Below, piece after piece: positions 36,344 through 49,754 of a stretch of 64,000 nt of DNA; position 1 is the first letter of the stretch, and the number at the start of each line of letters is the position of its first letter. The translations under genes were made by a program, and so were the position numbers. The stretch is from the NCBI GenBank assembly GCA_033002965.1, contig JAURVB010004884.1, forward strand, positions 62,001-126,000. Direction: 5' to 3'. The notes beneath the pieces are model-generated. The model did no database searches and had not been told where the DNA came from. It saw only the letters and a program-made list of their open reading frames with translations. Origin of the DNA: Piper betle (taxonomy: Eukaryota > Streptophyta > Magnoliopsida > Piperales > Piperaceae).

Positions 36344-36353
36344 TATATATAAA
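36344..36353 (+). promoter_or_regulatory. Candidate TATA box of the MADS-box gene
   Basis: TATATATAAA lies about 240 bases before the start codon. A transcript starting some 30 bases on would include the leader intron at 36421-36536, a common arrangement in this gene family. Confidence 0.5.
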
Positions 36354-36420
36354 GCATCCAGATGCAGAAAGTTGCCTACAGAAACAGCACTTAATCAATC
36401 CTAGTCTTGCTCATTATTAA

Positions 36421-36536
36421 GTGAGTTCTCAAACAAACTGTCCCTTGTCATTTCTTGGTCTTTTTGGATTTTTATCACCTTGTTCTGCTGTTAGATTTGA
36501 TTGTACAACGTTATATTATTGTTTAATTTTGAGCAG
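36421..36536 (+). other. Probable 5' leader intron of the MADS-box gene
   Basis: A consensus donor (GTGAGTT) at 36421 and a T-rich tract ending in GAGCAG at 36536 precede the start codon by 45 bases. Inferred from splice signals only. Confidence 0.5.
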
Positions 36537-36581
36537 AATTTTCAGGGCTCACAACTTAGAAGGGAGTGAGATAGAAATATC

Positions 36582-37197
36582 ATGGGAAGAGGAAAGATAG
36601 TGATAAGGAGGATTGATAATTGCACAAGCAGGCAAGTTACCTTCTCCAAAAGGAGGAGTGGATTGCTCAAAAAGGCGCGAGAATTGTCTGTATTGTGCGA
36701 TGCAGAAGTTGGTGTTATGATCTTCTCCAGCACTGGGAGGCTGTATGAATTTTCAAGCTCAAGGTCAGCAGAAAGCCATATTGACTTCTATTATTTTAGG
36801 TTTAAGCACCTTTTCTAGCTCATGTTGACCACTTTTTTCTTAATATACATATTTTTCCGTTTCACTATTTTTAGTTGGTGTTTTCTCTGTGCATCTATTC
36901 GATAAGATTTTTTGCATATAAATAGGACCATAATTATTATTCATCATATTCATTTCATAATGATCAATATATATGCTTTACTTAACATAAAAATGCTAAT
37001 ACATGTATGTCTTTATTTAAGAAGAAAATAGTACTACATACTAAATATATATGATAGACCAAACATAAAATGCTAACACGTGTATGCCTAATTTGTTTAA
37101 TAAGAAAATAGTACTACATACTAAATATGATAAACCATTTCTATACTAGCCAGCGAAGAAGTTTCAGCTTATGTAGAGCTCGATTAGCATGCATGAA

Positions 37198-37258
<61 letters not shown>

Positions 37259-40200
37259 TGTTTGACTTAAACATGCAATAGTCTATGTTGATGTATCTTG
37301 TTCAAATTAGAGAAGCTTCATAAGAATGCGAGTGTGTGAGAAAATTAGGGAGACTTTCTTCCCTCAAAGAAGTGATGGTCTTGTTATATGAAGTACAAAG
37401 CTATAAGAGCTACTGATAATATTTGATCCTCACAATATGCTGAGTACGTCATGTTACATACATGCATAACAGGTTCAAATTTATCTTTGAGTGATGCTAA
37501 TTAAGTTCAGCAATTATTATTGTTAGATCACTTCTATTGATCTCTCATAATACATGTATGCTTTCTAAATATTTCAGTCACGATGCATGGGAGAGATCAC
37601 ATATTTCACATTCGTGATGTTCAGCTAAAAATATTTCATTAATATTGTTTCCAGCCATTTGTTATACTTATAAAGGCGAAACTTATAATAACCAATATAA
37701 TTATGTATTTACCCTTATTGCTACTACGTAATTTATAACCAAACCAATCGGGAAGGCAAAATGTTTAGTCAAACTGCAAACTGAGTTGTGAAAGGCATGG
37801 TGTACATATCTATGGAAAGAAAAAAAGGCATCCAGATGAGAAGCTAACCTTGAAAACCATGCATTAGCTACTTAGAAAGTAGTCTCTGATAAGTTTAGCT
37901 GCATTATCACAAAAGTGAAGTGATTTTTCCAAGCTTTCATAATATAATAGGAGAGAAAAATTAAGGTGCCTGTCTTCTCAATGTAATTTTTGCTATGGAC
38001 AAAATTAGCTTCTAAATTTTGAAGTTTTCAATGTTCATATGTTAATTTTGTTCTCTTTCTCCACTCCAAACAGAGAGAAACTATTTATCACGCTTGACAC
38101 ATGGAGAAAAAGTCGCGTAGAGAGTTTTCTTCCCATTTTTTTGGAGTAAAAATGAAAAAAGGAAAACTAAGTCATACTTACCTCGTAATATAGAATGAAA
38201 TAGAGAATCTTTCTCCTTGGTAATAATTTGCATGGAGGAGACATGGGAAGAGTGATACCTTTCTCCGTGTCGATTTTCATGAAACATGGAAGCAAGCCTT
38301 TTTTTTATGTAGAGCTACATTTAAATAGAAGTCCAAAATTAGTATCAGTTTTAATGAAGACAAAGCAAGCTTGTCTAAATGCATGTGGTTCTCAAGCAGG
38401 CTACTTAAGATAGGAACAGAATTGCTAGGATAATTTTTTTGAGTATGATGATTTATATTTTTATTTGCAAAGCAAGTTACATAGTCAGTATAGATAATAC
38501 TCTTCAACACCACTCAAATTATATATTTTTAGTTAGTATAAAAAAATGTATATTCTATCAAATCAATACACAATAATTTATGCCAAAAGTATTAATCTTC
38601 TACTAAACATTATTTATTTTTAAAGTAGTTTCATGATAAGATACAAGTAAGACTTCCCCGCCAAGTGATCCCCTTGAAAATTTTATCTCCATCAATTTTT
38701 TTATTAAAAACTCAATTATAAAGAGGAGATATTTTTGTGAAAATATTTTACATTTCATAATTACATCATAAATGATAGAAACCTTAACGAAACAATTCTA
38801 TTCATCTCATAATTATATACAAGGAATGAGTTTTAAAAGAGTAAGGCACAAGTAAGACTACTAAGTCAAATATTTACACAACAGCTCAATAAACTTAATC
38901 TGTGAATCAAACTCAACCTAATATATTCCTATTAATAGCTAACTCTTTTATAAACTATAAGTAAAGAATTTTATGCATTTTATATTTTTTATTCCAAGCC
39001 CAAGACAACAAGAAGATTAAGGGTCTCTGCGTGCATATTATAGGAATCAAACCCAAGTCTTTTAAATTAATTAATGGTTGTTTAGTCCTTAAGCAAAAGG
39101 CTGAACCCATGGAGACAGCTAGTAAATCTTAATTACATAGTTGAATTATAGTTCTTGCAATTCAAATTTAAATTTTGACTACAAATAATATATAATATAT
39201 GATATGATTAAGCTCTATGTATTAGTCATATCATAGATATGTGCAATAACCCTAAAAAGTTAGTCTCGCATCCAATACTTATTGGAAAAAGATCTAATAT
39301 AAGTGAGTATGTGCCTATAGATCTTAAACTTAGTTAATTACTTTTGAAGGGACAAGTTAAGCCCACCAATTTAAATTTAGCCGAGTTGTTAAAGTGATAT
39401 CAATGTTGACCTAAGATTATATTAGGTGGTTGACTAGATTAGAAGTGGACTAGCCACAAGCCAAGAGAATAAACTTTTTTAATAAAATTTCTTTAAAATA
39501 GGTGGATTGTAATAACCTTGAAAAATTAATCTCATCATATGATAAAATCAAATATATAAATAAATATCTGTCAATAGATATTCAACTTGGTCAATCATTT
39601 TGAATGGATGGTGTAAGGTATCAGTTTGCACATGGGCATGTTGCTACAATTTAAGAAGCACTAGTACAAATAAAGATGTGTATAATTTCTTCCATTTTTA
39701 AATTAAATGATTTGAACCATGAGAGTCAAGCTAGCTAGCTATCAAATTGAAATTATTTGAACTTAAATCATATGAAATAAAGTATCTTAAAGTTCAAGTT
39801 TAAATATTTACCCCTCTTTTATCAGAATAGTTTAATTTATTTAAGTATAAGAGGAAAAGCCAAACAAGAGGCCAATTAAAACTTCAAAGATGCCATGAGC
39901 TGAAAACATGTAAATGATTTAACCTCATAAAACAAAGATCAAAACCCTTAAATCTATGCAGAAGCCTTGATTGTCAACAAATGTGTGTTGTTAAGTATTT
40001 CTAAGGCAAACTAAAATTGCTATATAATCAAGATTATCTTGCTGCACATCATCTCCAAAGAGACCCTTTCGTTTCATTTTACCAAATGGGTAGCTCGAAG
40101 AGTTTTCTAACATGTTACATGCACATTTGTAAAACCTAGACTTTTGAATATGATTGTAACACTTAAACTCTAGATTATGTTTTGAAATACAGAAACTTCA

Positions 40201-43200
40201 TAGCCTTCACGCATGATGCTTTCTAGAATCCAAAAGCTTACACTAGTAACCAAACACGTATTTCCCCTGACAAATATGCGAGATTTTGTCTCTCTAAGAA
40301 AGTCTGTGGCAAATACTATCAAAACAAATATAAATTTTCATAGGATGTTGTCACAAAAGCCGACTAGTATTGACTATCTAATCAATAACTTTTTGGATCT
40401 TGCTTATAAGTGGGTTTCTAAGATCACTTACAAACCATCATTTCAAATTTATTAAGATGACCAATATAGAAGAAGATAAGCTTTTCATCCTTGAATCTTA
40501 TCTTTAATATATTGAAAATAAGTGCCAACACGAATTAGAAGTAAGCTTCTATCGAAGTAAGGGTAACGATTATAAAATATCTAGAAAATATCAGAGATAA
40601 TAGCAAGTGTGACATGCTTGGAGCATTTTTTATATGAGGCAAAATAAGATTTTTGGCTTCCACAGTGTCGAATAATAACAAGCGTGTTGTAATTATTGTT
40701 TCTTTTAAAAGTGGTTCACACATAAATTAAAACCAAATAGACTGTTATTACATCTACAAAGTCTATTTGTTGAAAACTAATATGCAAGCATATTAACTAG
40801 TAATTGACATAATTAATATTTTCATTGGCTTATTTATGTAATAGCATGAATTCAATAATCAGTCGTTATACTAAAGCCAAGGAGGAGGATCAACACATTA
40901 CCAACCAATGTTTGGAACTTAAGGTATGTTCTCTGAAGTATATAATTTATAAGAGCTAATAGTGCTGACCCTTTGAATTATATATATAACATCTTGATTG
41001 TGGTTCTCACGTTGAGTTTGATCTCTAATATAGGGCTGAATCTTCTAATATGCTGTGGTATTTCAAATTTAAGAATAACTTATGAAGCTTAACTATGTGT
41101 AAACATCTCCTTGAGTTAAGCCCTGGTTCTACTAGTCCACAATTTTACCACTCAAGAAGTCTTTATTTTTAAATCATAATAAGCGGTAACAAAACAAAAC
41201 AACTGATATTAGAACTCTAATAATGCGATCTCTAAGCTAACTTCTATAGTTCATCCGTAATAATTTTGTTTCTTAAGGATGAATCGTGTGTGTGTGTATG
41301 TATGTATGTATGTATGATGTATGTGCGTGCGTACACAATCTTTGCCAATTCCCGAGAGAAACAGTAGAAGTATATATTTGAATGATTCGAAAGCTTCATA
41401 AAGAGAAGTAGTACTGTGAAACATATATATACCTTATTATATGTGTGCTACTTATTATAAGAGCATTATAGTTATCACAGCAGGAATATTGATATGGACA
41501 AACACCATGGGATTAATATGCATTGTACTATTCTTTCAACTTTCAGGATGCAGTACACAAAAACTAATTTCACAGATCCATGTGATAGTTTTTGTTTTAT
41601 CAGGAAAAAAATTTTGCACGTAAGGATCTATAAATTAGTTGAATTAGTCAGTAAAACCTGTGCTGTTCATCTAGGTTAAGGTAAGATTAATGGGCAAATT
41701 CTCCATTTACATCATCTGGTCTTCCAAAAACCTGTGGACGAGCAAAATAATGAATGTAATATATATTGCCCTATGATTTTATATATTTCGCTAGGTACCA
41801 ATTATTGCTATTAAACTGGTGTTATAAAGATGTCTCATATTATAAAAATGGTGTGAAACATTCTGTTTCTCAGTTTTGGCAAAAGGAAGCAGCAAGCTTG
41901 AAGCAGCAGTTGTATCAGCTCAAAAAGTCAACGGTATAGCCTATACATATAATCAACATTTGTACAAACTTGTAGAATTCTTTATGATTTTCTAACAAAC
42001 AAGTAGTATTCACTAGTTAGAGCAAAATATTTTCCCATTAATTTGTACATATGTAATTTTTTTCTTATTACCGGGCAGGATATGATAGTAAGCTATATAT
42101 ATATATATATATATAATACACTCTATGTACCTCAATGCGAAGATAATCAAGATGTCAGACGCCCAAGCAATTGCAGCAATTATAATTCTTGAGGAAGAAA
42201 CACTAGAATTTATTGAGGCACAATATTTGTTATTGATGTAGAGAGAATAATATATCTATATAGCATTAAATTCTGCTTATACAAAAACATGAAACATTGG
42301 CTGAGAAATATGACATCAATTATGGATAGAAAATGTTGCACTAAACACAATATGTAAGTATGATATACACGTTGCGCAATATTTTGCCTGTTCATGATTC
42401 ATAAACAAAAAAATACTCATTAGTATAGGGGCAAATTTTTTGGCTAGGTATTTTGTGCAATATGAACAATTTATTGATGTATCTTGGTCATAAAAACAGG
42501 CAATTGTTGGGAGAGGAGCTCTCAGGTCTAAACGTCAAGGATCTCCAAAACCTGGAGAATCAGCTAGAAATGAGTTTGCAAAGATTAAGACGGAAGAAGG
42601 TCTGATATATAATAGTTTTTGTCATGTATAAGAATGACCCAAGTTTTCTGAAACCCATATTGAGCAAACTCTAATTGACTTTGTGCAGGAACAATTGTTA
42701 TCTGATGAAATCCAAGAGCTGAATAGAAAGGTTTTCGAGGCACCCAAACTCCCGACTTCAAAGGATATATAATAAACCTGTCCCTATTTACATATTCACA
42801 TAGTTTCTATGGCTTTAAATCTTTGCTTTCTTTTTACTTTTTGTTTGTTACAGGGAAATATGGTTCATCAAGAAAATATGGAGTTGCACAAACAAATAAA
42901 CATCGTTCGTCAAGAGAACACAGAACTTTACAAGAAGGTACATTTGAACGAGATAATGATTAGAAAAGAAATGAGTTCATACCTATGAAATACTAATACT
43001 ACGAATATTATGAAATATCAGGTATATGGAACAAGAAATTCATGTGGATCCAACAAGAACCAGCTACAACCACTTGTTTTTCTCAACGCGGAGAATCTAA
43101 ATGTACCTTTTAATCTCCAACTATGCCAACCACAGCATCAAAGCTGTGAAACACCAACAAAAGCTACAAAATTTGGGTAAGCACTTGAATCATCATTTGA

Positions 43201-43309
43201 TCAATAAATGGTTAAAATTATTTCTCTGTACTGTATCTGTGTGGCATGCCATTGAATTTAATCATGATCTGCTCTTGTGAAAAAAAAATGCAGCAAACTT
43301 GAACTATAA
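36582..43309 (+). CDS. MIKC-type MADS-box transcription factor, AGL17/ANR1 clade
   Basis: Nuclear DNA-binding regulator; relatives act in root nitrate response, stomatal development or flowering time. Exons: 36582-36763, 40845-40923, 41874-41933, 42500-42599, 42689-42730, 42854-42937, 43022-43176, 43294-43309. The MADS domain (residues 1-60) reads [13 protein letters not shown] and [20 protein letters not shown]. The K-box includes EAASLKQQL and [19 protein letters not shown], with repeated HQENMEL/RQENTEL further on and a short C-terminus ending KLEL. Exon lengths 182, 79, 100, 42 follow the family pattern, but exon 3 is 60 instead of 62 nt, so exon 4 is out of frame as written. Restoring two bases gives 239 residues. 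The first intron is 4.1 kb, a usual home of regulatory elements in MIKC genes. Confidence 0.9.
37205..37256. repeat. (TA)n microsatellite in MADS intron 1
   Basis: About 25 uninterrupted TA units after a short GT run. Confidence 0.95.
39240..39610. repeat. Two diverged copies of a short repeat in MADS intron 1
   Basis: AATAACCCTAAAAAGTTAGT...ATCTAATATAAGTGAGTATG...AGATCTTAAACTTAGTTAAT (from 39247) recurs as AATAACCTTGAAAAATTAAT...ATCAAATATATAAATAAATA...AGATATTCAACTTGGTCAAT (from 39511). They are about 265 bases apart in direct orientation. Confidence 0.5.
41285..41332. repeat. (GT)n-(GTAT)n microsatellite in MADS intron 2
   Basis: GT dinucleotides followed by GTAT tetranucleotides and GTGC variants, between exons 2 and 3. 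Confidence 0.9.
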
Positions 43310-44161
43310 TGAGTTGAGGATGAAGACGGGAGCAAGGTGATGTATGTCCTGTAATTATATATATTGCTAGATTCCTGAAAGAGTTGGTCAGTTGGTTGCC
43401 GTATGTCACAGCAATTAGCTCCATATATTGGCTTGAACCTGATTGGCATCAATGGTCATTGTAAAATGCTGCGCGAGATCAAGTGAGGTTGTATTAGCTA
43501 TTAAGTGTTCTTTGCTTGTATGATATTTTATTATCTATGAATTACAACAGTTGTATGTACTCCCAACACTTTTTTTATTTCCTTATTTTAATGTGAATGT
43601 GTATGCCACTTCTTCCTCAAGAATTCGATGAAAATTATTTCTTTTTTAAAAAATGAAAAAGAAGCAAACATAAGATTTAGTTGAAACGGATTTACAAATA
43701 GGCTAGATGATTTTACAGAAAAGAAGATGATACACTAGATGGTTTCTCAGAAAAGAAAGTAAAAGATTTGCCATGTCAATATGATATGATGAATACCAAG
43801 AAAGCTTTGATAAACGGTACACACATAATTGTCTACTCATCCTCTGAACCTGAGAGTAGGAGAATGAGAGTACAGGCTATGATTAAAAAAAATCACGATC
43901 AGCTTTCTCTTATGAAAACAAGTTATACTTTGCATACATTTCTCGCTGATCCCTGGACACATCCCAATTAACAAGAGACGGTTTCACGGTTTGTCAATCC
44001 ACACCCAGTACTAATGTACCTCTTCTCAATTATGATTTAGTCTACAAATGATTGCATGGGGAACCTCTAAGATTTGAAGCAAATAAAAGACTATGGTTTA
44101 GAACACTTTCAACGGTGCTCATTCATGATCAGAAATGATGTATGTTCTTGGTGATTTCATA
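43310..44161. other. Interval between the convergent MADS-box and NLR genes
   Basis: Both genes end here (plus-strand MADS, minus-strand NLR), so it must hold both 3' untranslated regions. A 67-codon ORF at 43768-43971 has no recognisable features. Confidence 0.5.
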
Positions 44162-46773
44162 TCAAACTGAATTGGCAGTTCTTATATCATGATCCTCCTT
44201 CTTCCAAACCTCACATCCCGCAACATCAAATGGGAATGATTCAAGTTTGGGACACCTTGTCACCTTCAATAAACGAAGTAATGGCATACACTTCTGTATA
44301 ATCTGCCAATCCACCTCTAGCTCGCTCAATGACTCCATTACAAAAACTTCTACTTTCCAAACAACCTCTTCATGTCCACAAAAACTAGGAACAAATTCTT
44401 TGAGATAGCCACGAGAAAGGTAAAGAAACTGTAAACTAGGAAGTGTATAGGGATTGAGCCAAGTGGGAGTTGCATTGCCTGGGAAGTTCCACAGCCATAG
44501 TTCACGAAGTTTCTGAAAAGGGGATAATTGGCCACTTAACTGATGAACAATTTCAATACTACCATCATTGCCTGTCAAGTCGATGGTCAATACTCTCAAT
44601 TCTGACAGCTCTGGAAGCACATTTAGACTGCTACCTTGAATTTGATCCTTCGAGGTTATATTCATGTGCAGTTCGCGCAATTGGGCCAAGCTCTTCAGTT
44701 GCACCAGTTGGAAGCCATACTTGTGGAGGGAGAATGCAGGCTTGAACCTCAGAAGTTGTTGGAGGTTGGAAAGACCTTCAAGTTCCCTGGGGAGCCATTT
44801 TAGGGAAGTGCAATGAACGATGTGAAGGGCACTCAGTTTCTTCAAGGATGATATTGTTGTTGGTAAGCTTTCCAAATTCAAGCAGTGATATAATCGAAAA
44901 ATTTGAAGCTTATGGAGATCTCCAATAGAGTGTGGCAGAACTCTTAATGAAACTTTCTCTATATTGAGATAAACTAAGTGCACAAATGAGCCAACCACAT
45001 TTAACCACTGTTTTGGGAGGACAAAATCAATATTGATGGTCGAGAATGAAAGATAAAATACCCTTAACCACCTTTGTTTCTGCAAAAACTTACACAACCC
45101 TTGTGCAAACTCTTTAGATTCAATGTCTGTGCAAATTAATGCTCGCAATTTGGCATCAAATTGCAAAACTTTCAGATGTGAGGCCTTGAATATCCCTAGA
45201 CGTCGTGATGTAGATCCAAGAGTTGGCCCACCCTCCTCATCCAAGCCCAAGAAATTGTCTTTCCTTGCAATTTTGATAAGCATATCTCTTACCATATCAT
45301 GCACCTTGCAAGAGTAAAAATTCCTTTCAAATGGGTCCTTAAATGCACCTATTATTAAGCATCGGTTGAATAATTCTTTAGCAAACCCCTTTCCGATCTC
45401 ATACGCTGTTTTCCCATTCCTTCCCCAAACCAAACCTTCACCAATCCATCCATAGATGATATCAAACATAGATATTTCAAAATCTTCAGGATACATGGCA
45501 AAGCAGAGCATGCAAGGTTTCAAATGCAATGGGAGTTCCATATAGCTTAGTTGCAGTTTAGATATGACCAATTCATCTTTATTCTTTTGCTCCAATTCAC
45601 TTTTGAGCTTCTCTGATATTTGTTTCCATTCATGAACAGAATGTTTCCCCAACATCATTCCTGCAACTACTTTTACAGCCAGTGGAAGCCCACCACATTT
45701 TGCAACAATTTCCTTCCCAATTGTCTCCAATTCAAGATTTGGGCATTGACCTCCACAATGTGCAAATGCGATTTTTTGAACAAGGACCAGCTATCCTGAT
45801 CCAACAGAACCTTAGGCCAGTGAATGTATTTCTCCATTGCACCCATTGACACAGCAACCTCCTTGTTTCTTGTTGTGACAATTATGCAACAACCACTCCT
45901 TCGCGGTAGTGCAGACTTTAAACTGTCCCACCACATGCTTTCATCCACACCCCATACATCATCCAAAACAATCAGATACCTTCCATCTAACTCCTCCTTC
46001 AGTCTCCTCATTAACACATCCACATCTTGTCCTCGCAAAAATTCCTCTTCGACATTCAATTTCTTCAGCATCTTCTTCACAAGGCCTTTCAACTTGAAAG
46101 TCTGACTCACAGGAACTAACAGAGAGTGCTTAAACTGCTGTCTTACACTATCACTATTCAAGACCTTCTCGGCTAGAGTGGTCTTTCCTATCCCTCCCAT
46201 TCCAACAATCCCAACAGTTGTTAATACCAGATTTGCTCCCAACACCCATTCTCTAATTTTTGCAGAATCATCCTCCAGCCCTACTATGTCAGATTCATCA
46301 AACAACACCGGATTGCCCACAACCTCATCAATCCTAGATTCATCCTCCCTGATTACAGGGATTGGCACTGTGGCCAAGTAAGAGATCATCCTTCCCTTAA
46401 CTATCCCAATGCTAGAGTTCACTTTGACCAGCCTTTTCCCCAATTGACGACGCAAATTTATAGCCGTCAAAGACGTGAAGCCATGGCAGCTGGCTGTTTT
46501 CTTTCCATTCTTTTTTGAGAAAATCAGTTCATAGTCTGCTATCAAGTCTTCCACATCATATACCAATTCCCTCAAATCATTTGTCACCATTTTCAATGTT
46601 TCGTTTACATCTCTTGTTCTCAATTTCACAGCATCCTTGAGGTAGCTCTTCATGTAAGAAAGCTCACTCTTTGTCTCTTGGAAGCGGCTTTCAAATTCAA
46701 GTAATTGGCGGCCTTCACTTTCAAGTAGACTCACCAGCCTATCAAGAAATATGCTAACAACAGCATCCGCCAT
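44162..46773 (-). CDS. CC-NB-LRR immune receptor of the ZAR1 / RPP13-like protein 4 type
   Basis: Intracellular NLR; the Arabidopsis relative ZAR1 senses effector-modified kinases with its pseudokinase partner and forms a membrane pore. Single exon. The N-terminus MADAVVSIFL followed by LVSLLESE matches the MADA cell-death helix. An EDVID-type YDVEDLIAD is at residues 72-80, P-loop GMGGIGKTT 191-199, kinase-2 LIVLDDVW 267-274, RNBS-B IIVTTR near 297, GLPLA near 361, MHD (VHD) near 491. The LRRs end with PTWLNPYTLPSL and CPKLESFPFD, as in ZAR1. The frame breaks once: an A6 run on the minus strand at 45772-45777 lacks one base, splitting the gene into ORFs 46773-45673 and 45730-44162. With it, the protein is 870 residues, against 852 in Arabidopsis. 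No other stop is present, so consensus error is the likelier reading. Confidence 0.93.
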
Positions 46774-48164
46774 TTTAACACAACATAAGATTAACAGGTT
46801 TCAACTTGAAAAAGTCAAATCCTTCCGAATCCAAGCCAACAACAAATTTATGGGCAATTCATATTTAATCGAACACTTGGAAGAAGAACAATTTGAACAT
46901 GGAACAAAACGCTAGCTCTTCACACAGATTCAGCCTTTTGTGCAAGCAAAAAGCTGGTCTTAGTGTCTATTATCACTCCCACATCATCATCGAACACAAT
47001 AGCAGATTAAAATTGCCACAAAGAATGAAAACAGAGAACAAAACTCACAGCTTCTCCTTCATTTCTCTAAGATACATCAGACTGTGTCGTCTAGCATTGA
47101 GCCAAAAAAACCCTGAAACAGAAGTAGTTTCAATCAACAAAGGTTGAAGCTTTTTAATGAGTTGAGAAGAAAGAACAGATGAGATCGGTATGAAGAAATA
47201 GATTCTGATATTCATTGAAGTTTGACAAAAGGAAGTGGGCATTGCTGCCCTTGGAGGGAAAGAAGATAAAAGTAAAAATCAAGCATTGCTATGATTAGTC
47301 AAAACCAGTGCAGCATGGTGCTGTTTCGCCGGGGGTGCCAGATGGGTACGTAGTTTTACATGTGAAAATAAAAAAAATAAATAATAAAAAATCATAATAA
47401 AAGGCTCAAAAATACATACACACCGGATAAAATAATAAATAAAATTTACATATTTCGTAATAATGAAATATTAAAAAATAATAAATAAAATTAATTAAGA
47501 ATAATATATACTATAATTTAATAATATTAAAAAAATTTCAAGATAAAACATTCGTTTTATTTTTCGCATTTTACAATTTCTTTAAAAAAAATTTATCTTC
47601 AAAAATATGTTAAAATCATAATAAAAAATATCATTTTATTATCGAATATATTAGATTGTACTTATGTACTCTTTTTTTATTAATAAAATAAAATAAAAAT
47701 TGGGCTCTCTTGAAAAACAAAAAAATTGAACAAATAAAATATAACAAAAATAAAAATAAAATAAATTATTATAACTTATCTTTTTATTCAATTAAAATTT
47801 ATCTTTAAAATAAAAATTATTTTTAAGATATCATAATATGAGTATAATCTATCATATTATTTAATAAAACTATATATATATATAGGTAAAAACTTTTCTC
47901 CGGTAAAATATTTTTTTTGCAAATGTTAAAATTTGTAGGCTTGGAGTCGATCTAAATCCTAGTTTCATAACCATAGGTTATTTTAGAAGTAATTAAATGT
48001 TATATTTGTCTGCATTTATGTAATTGAATCTTGGTTTGTATTGATTGAAAGCTACATTTGTTTATTTTTAAAAATTTTTAGCATGGCATAGAGTAGAGCT
48101 TATCGTATCAAGATGGGTTTATTTTTGTTGTCTGTGATTGTATGTGTATTGATTATAAACAACA
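46774..48164. other. Upstream region of the ZAR1-like gene and AT-rich spacer
   Basis: 46774-47280 is the probable promoter and leader on the minus strand. 47340-48060 is very AT-rich with no features. Confidence 0.5.
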
Positions 48165-48222
48165 TACCTTTTTCAAACATTGCGGGAATTGAAGAAGCAG
48201 ACGCCATCGCAACCATCATCAG
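48165..48222 (+). pseudogene. Short coding-like segment truncated by the second solo LTR, left half
   Basis: Reads LRELKKQTPSQPS up to the LTR edge and resumes beyond it as KPAKSRRGKQENK (53198-53243), followed by a possible splice donor. Open across the insertion once one target-site copy is removed. Family not recognised. Confidence 0.3.
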
Positions 48223-49754
48223 TGTAAAACCCGTGACTCGAGTCAGAGTTTTACGGGAGTGAACCAGTCGGTTCAACCGTTGGTTTGAGTCGAGTCAGTT
48301 TCATGAACCGCGGGTTGAGTCGAGGCCAGCCATGAGTTATGAGTGATGAGAGTCAGGTGTACCTGAATATATGATGATAACGTCGAGAAGATGGTGAGAT
48401 ATAAGTTATCAGAATATATGAAATTATGCAGTATTTTTTTCTTTTTATATGTTTGATCGTATAAATAGTTTTAGGCCGAATAACGCGTTAGGACGCCTTG
48501 GATTATATTCAAGTGGGTTGTTAGTTATAGAGCATGTCATTTTGATGTTGTTGTGTTTGTTTTATTTTATGGAATTTTTCCATATTTTTCTAGATCTTTT
48601 TAGAATTTATTACGAACTAGTTATTATTTTGACTCGAGTAGAAATCGAGTCAATACTTAATTACGAAACTGCCATTGAGGGTATTTTTCTCCCTCCCGAC
48701 ACTTACCCTCCCAAAACCCTTGCCGTTGTGTGCTGCCGCCGCCGCCGACTGCAGCCGATCGACGTCGCCTCGCCTTGCCATGCCGCCACGACCGACCCCG
48801 GCCACCGATCGCCTGCCGGTGCGCCGCCGTGATGCTACGAAGCCGCCTCGGCCGTCGCCACTCCGAGACTGATTCCGCCTCCGTCCGGGCCGCACCGCCG
48901 CCACTGTGACCCCGACGACCACCCCCTCACCGTCGTCGACGTTTCCCCCATCATCCCGACCGCCGTCGAGGCCGGCCGTAGCCCCGATCGGAGCACGCCG
49001 CCGCCGCCCGTTTTTGACGTCGTCGCCGACAGCCATCACCGCCTCGGCTACCCTGTTTGACACCACCATTGGACCAAGCTCGTCGAGCTGGTGCAGATAG
49101 ACCCCCTGATTACCCCGTCCCGAAACATCGCCGGAAAACTGCTGGAATCCGCCGGAAAACCGTCGTAACAGCCGGAAAATTGGATTCGTGGAAAATTTAC
49201 CGGATCGTCCGCCGAACGCACCCGATCCAATCTGATCGGACTTCGGACGCCGCTAGGTGCCGAATTCAAGTTTCGAGCCACGAAACGGAAACCCTAGCCA
49301 TCGCCGATTTTCGACGACACGAGGTATAATTTATTTTAACTTAATTATTTGAAAGTATTGATTATTAGAATTGCATGCTAAGATTGGTGAATTGTGTGTT
49401 ATAATAATATATATAAATGTAGAATTGATTAAGGATAAAATATAAAATTTGTTTGATTGAGTGGTGTTAAAAATGGAGGCTAAGAAACTAATTAGGGTAA
49501 CTAGGTAATGATCATGATCTAATGTAAACTAGCCTAAGTAGACTTACTAGAACTGATATAGGTTGATGTGTGTTGATTGATGCGTGATTGTGTTGATTGT
49601 GTGTGCATACTATAGGATGTGTGATTCATCATGCGAGCATTAGTTTTTAGCTTGATTGTGTAGGTACGGTGTAGGAGCTCGCCGCCTAGGCGCATGGACC
49701 CGTTTGGAGCTTCTACCAGGTCCGTTTAGGACTCGTTCTCTGTGTTACGCTATT

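Noticed and set aside
39030..39120. A minus-strand SINE in MADS intron 1, suggested by GGGTTTGATTCC
   Set aside because: Only a B-box-like word is visible; no A box, tail or target-site duplication supports it.
43768..43971. A 67-codon ORF between the MADS and NLR genes
   Set aside because: No conserved motif or coding-type composition. It lies in the expected 3' untranslated interval.
44162..46773. Two separate NLR genes, a CC-NB protein and an NB-LRR protein
   Set aside because: The two ORFs overlap by a few dozen bases, and one missing base in an A run joins them into a standard-length ZAR1-like receptor.
46893..47242. Small ORFs upstream of the NLR on both strands
   Set aside because: Short, overlapping and motif-free; the region fits the NLR promoter and leader.
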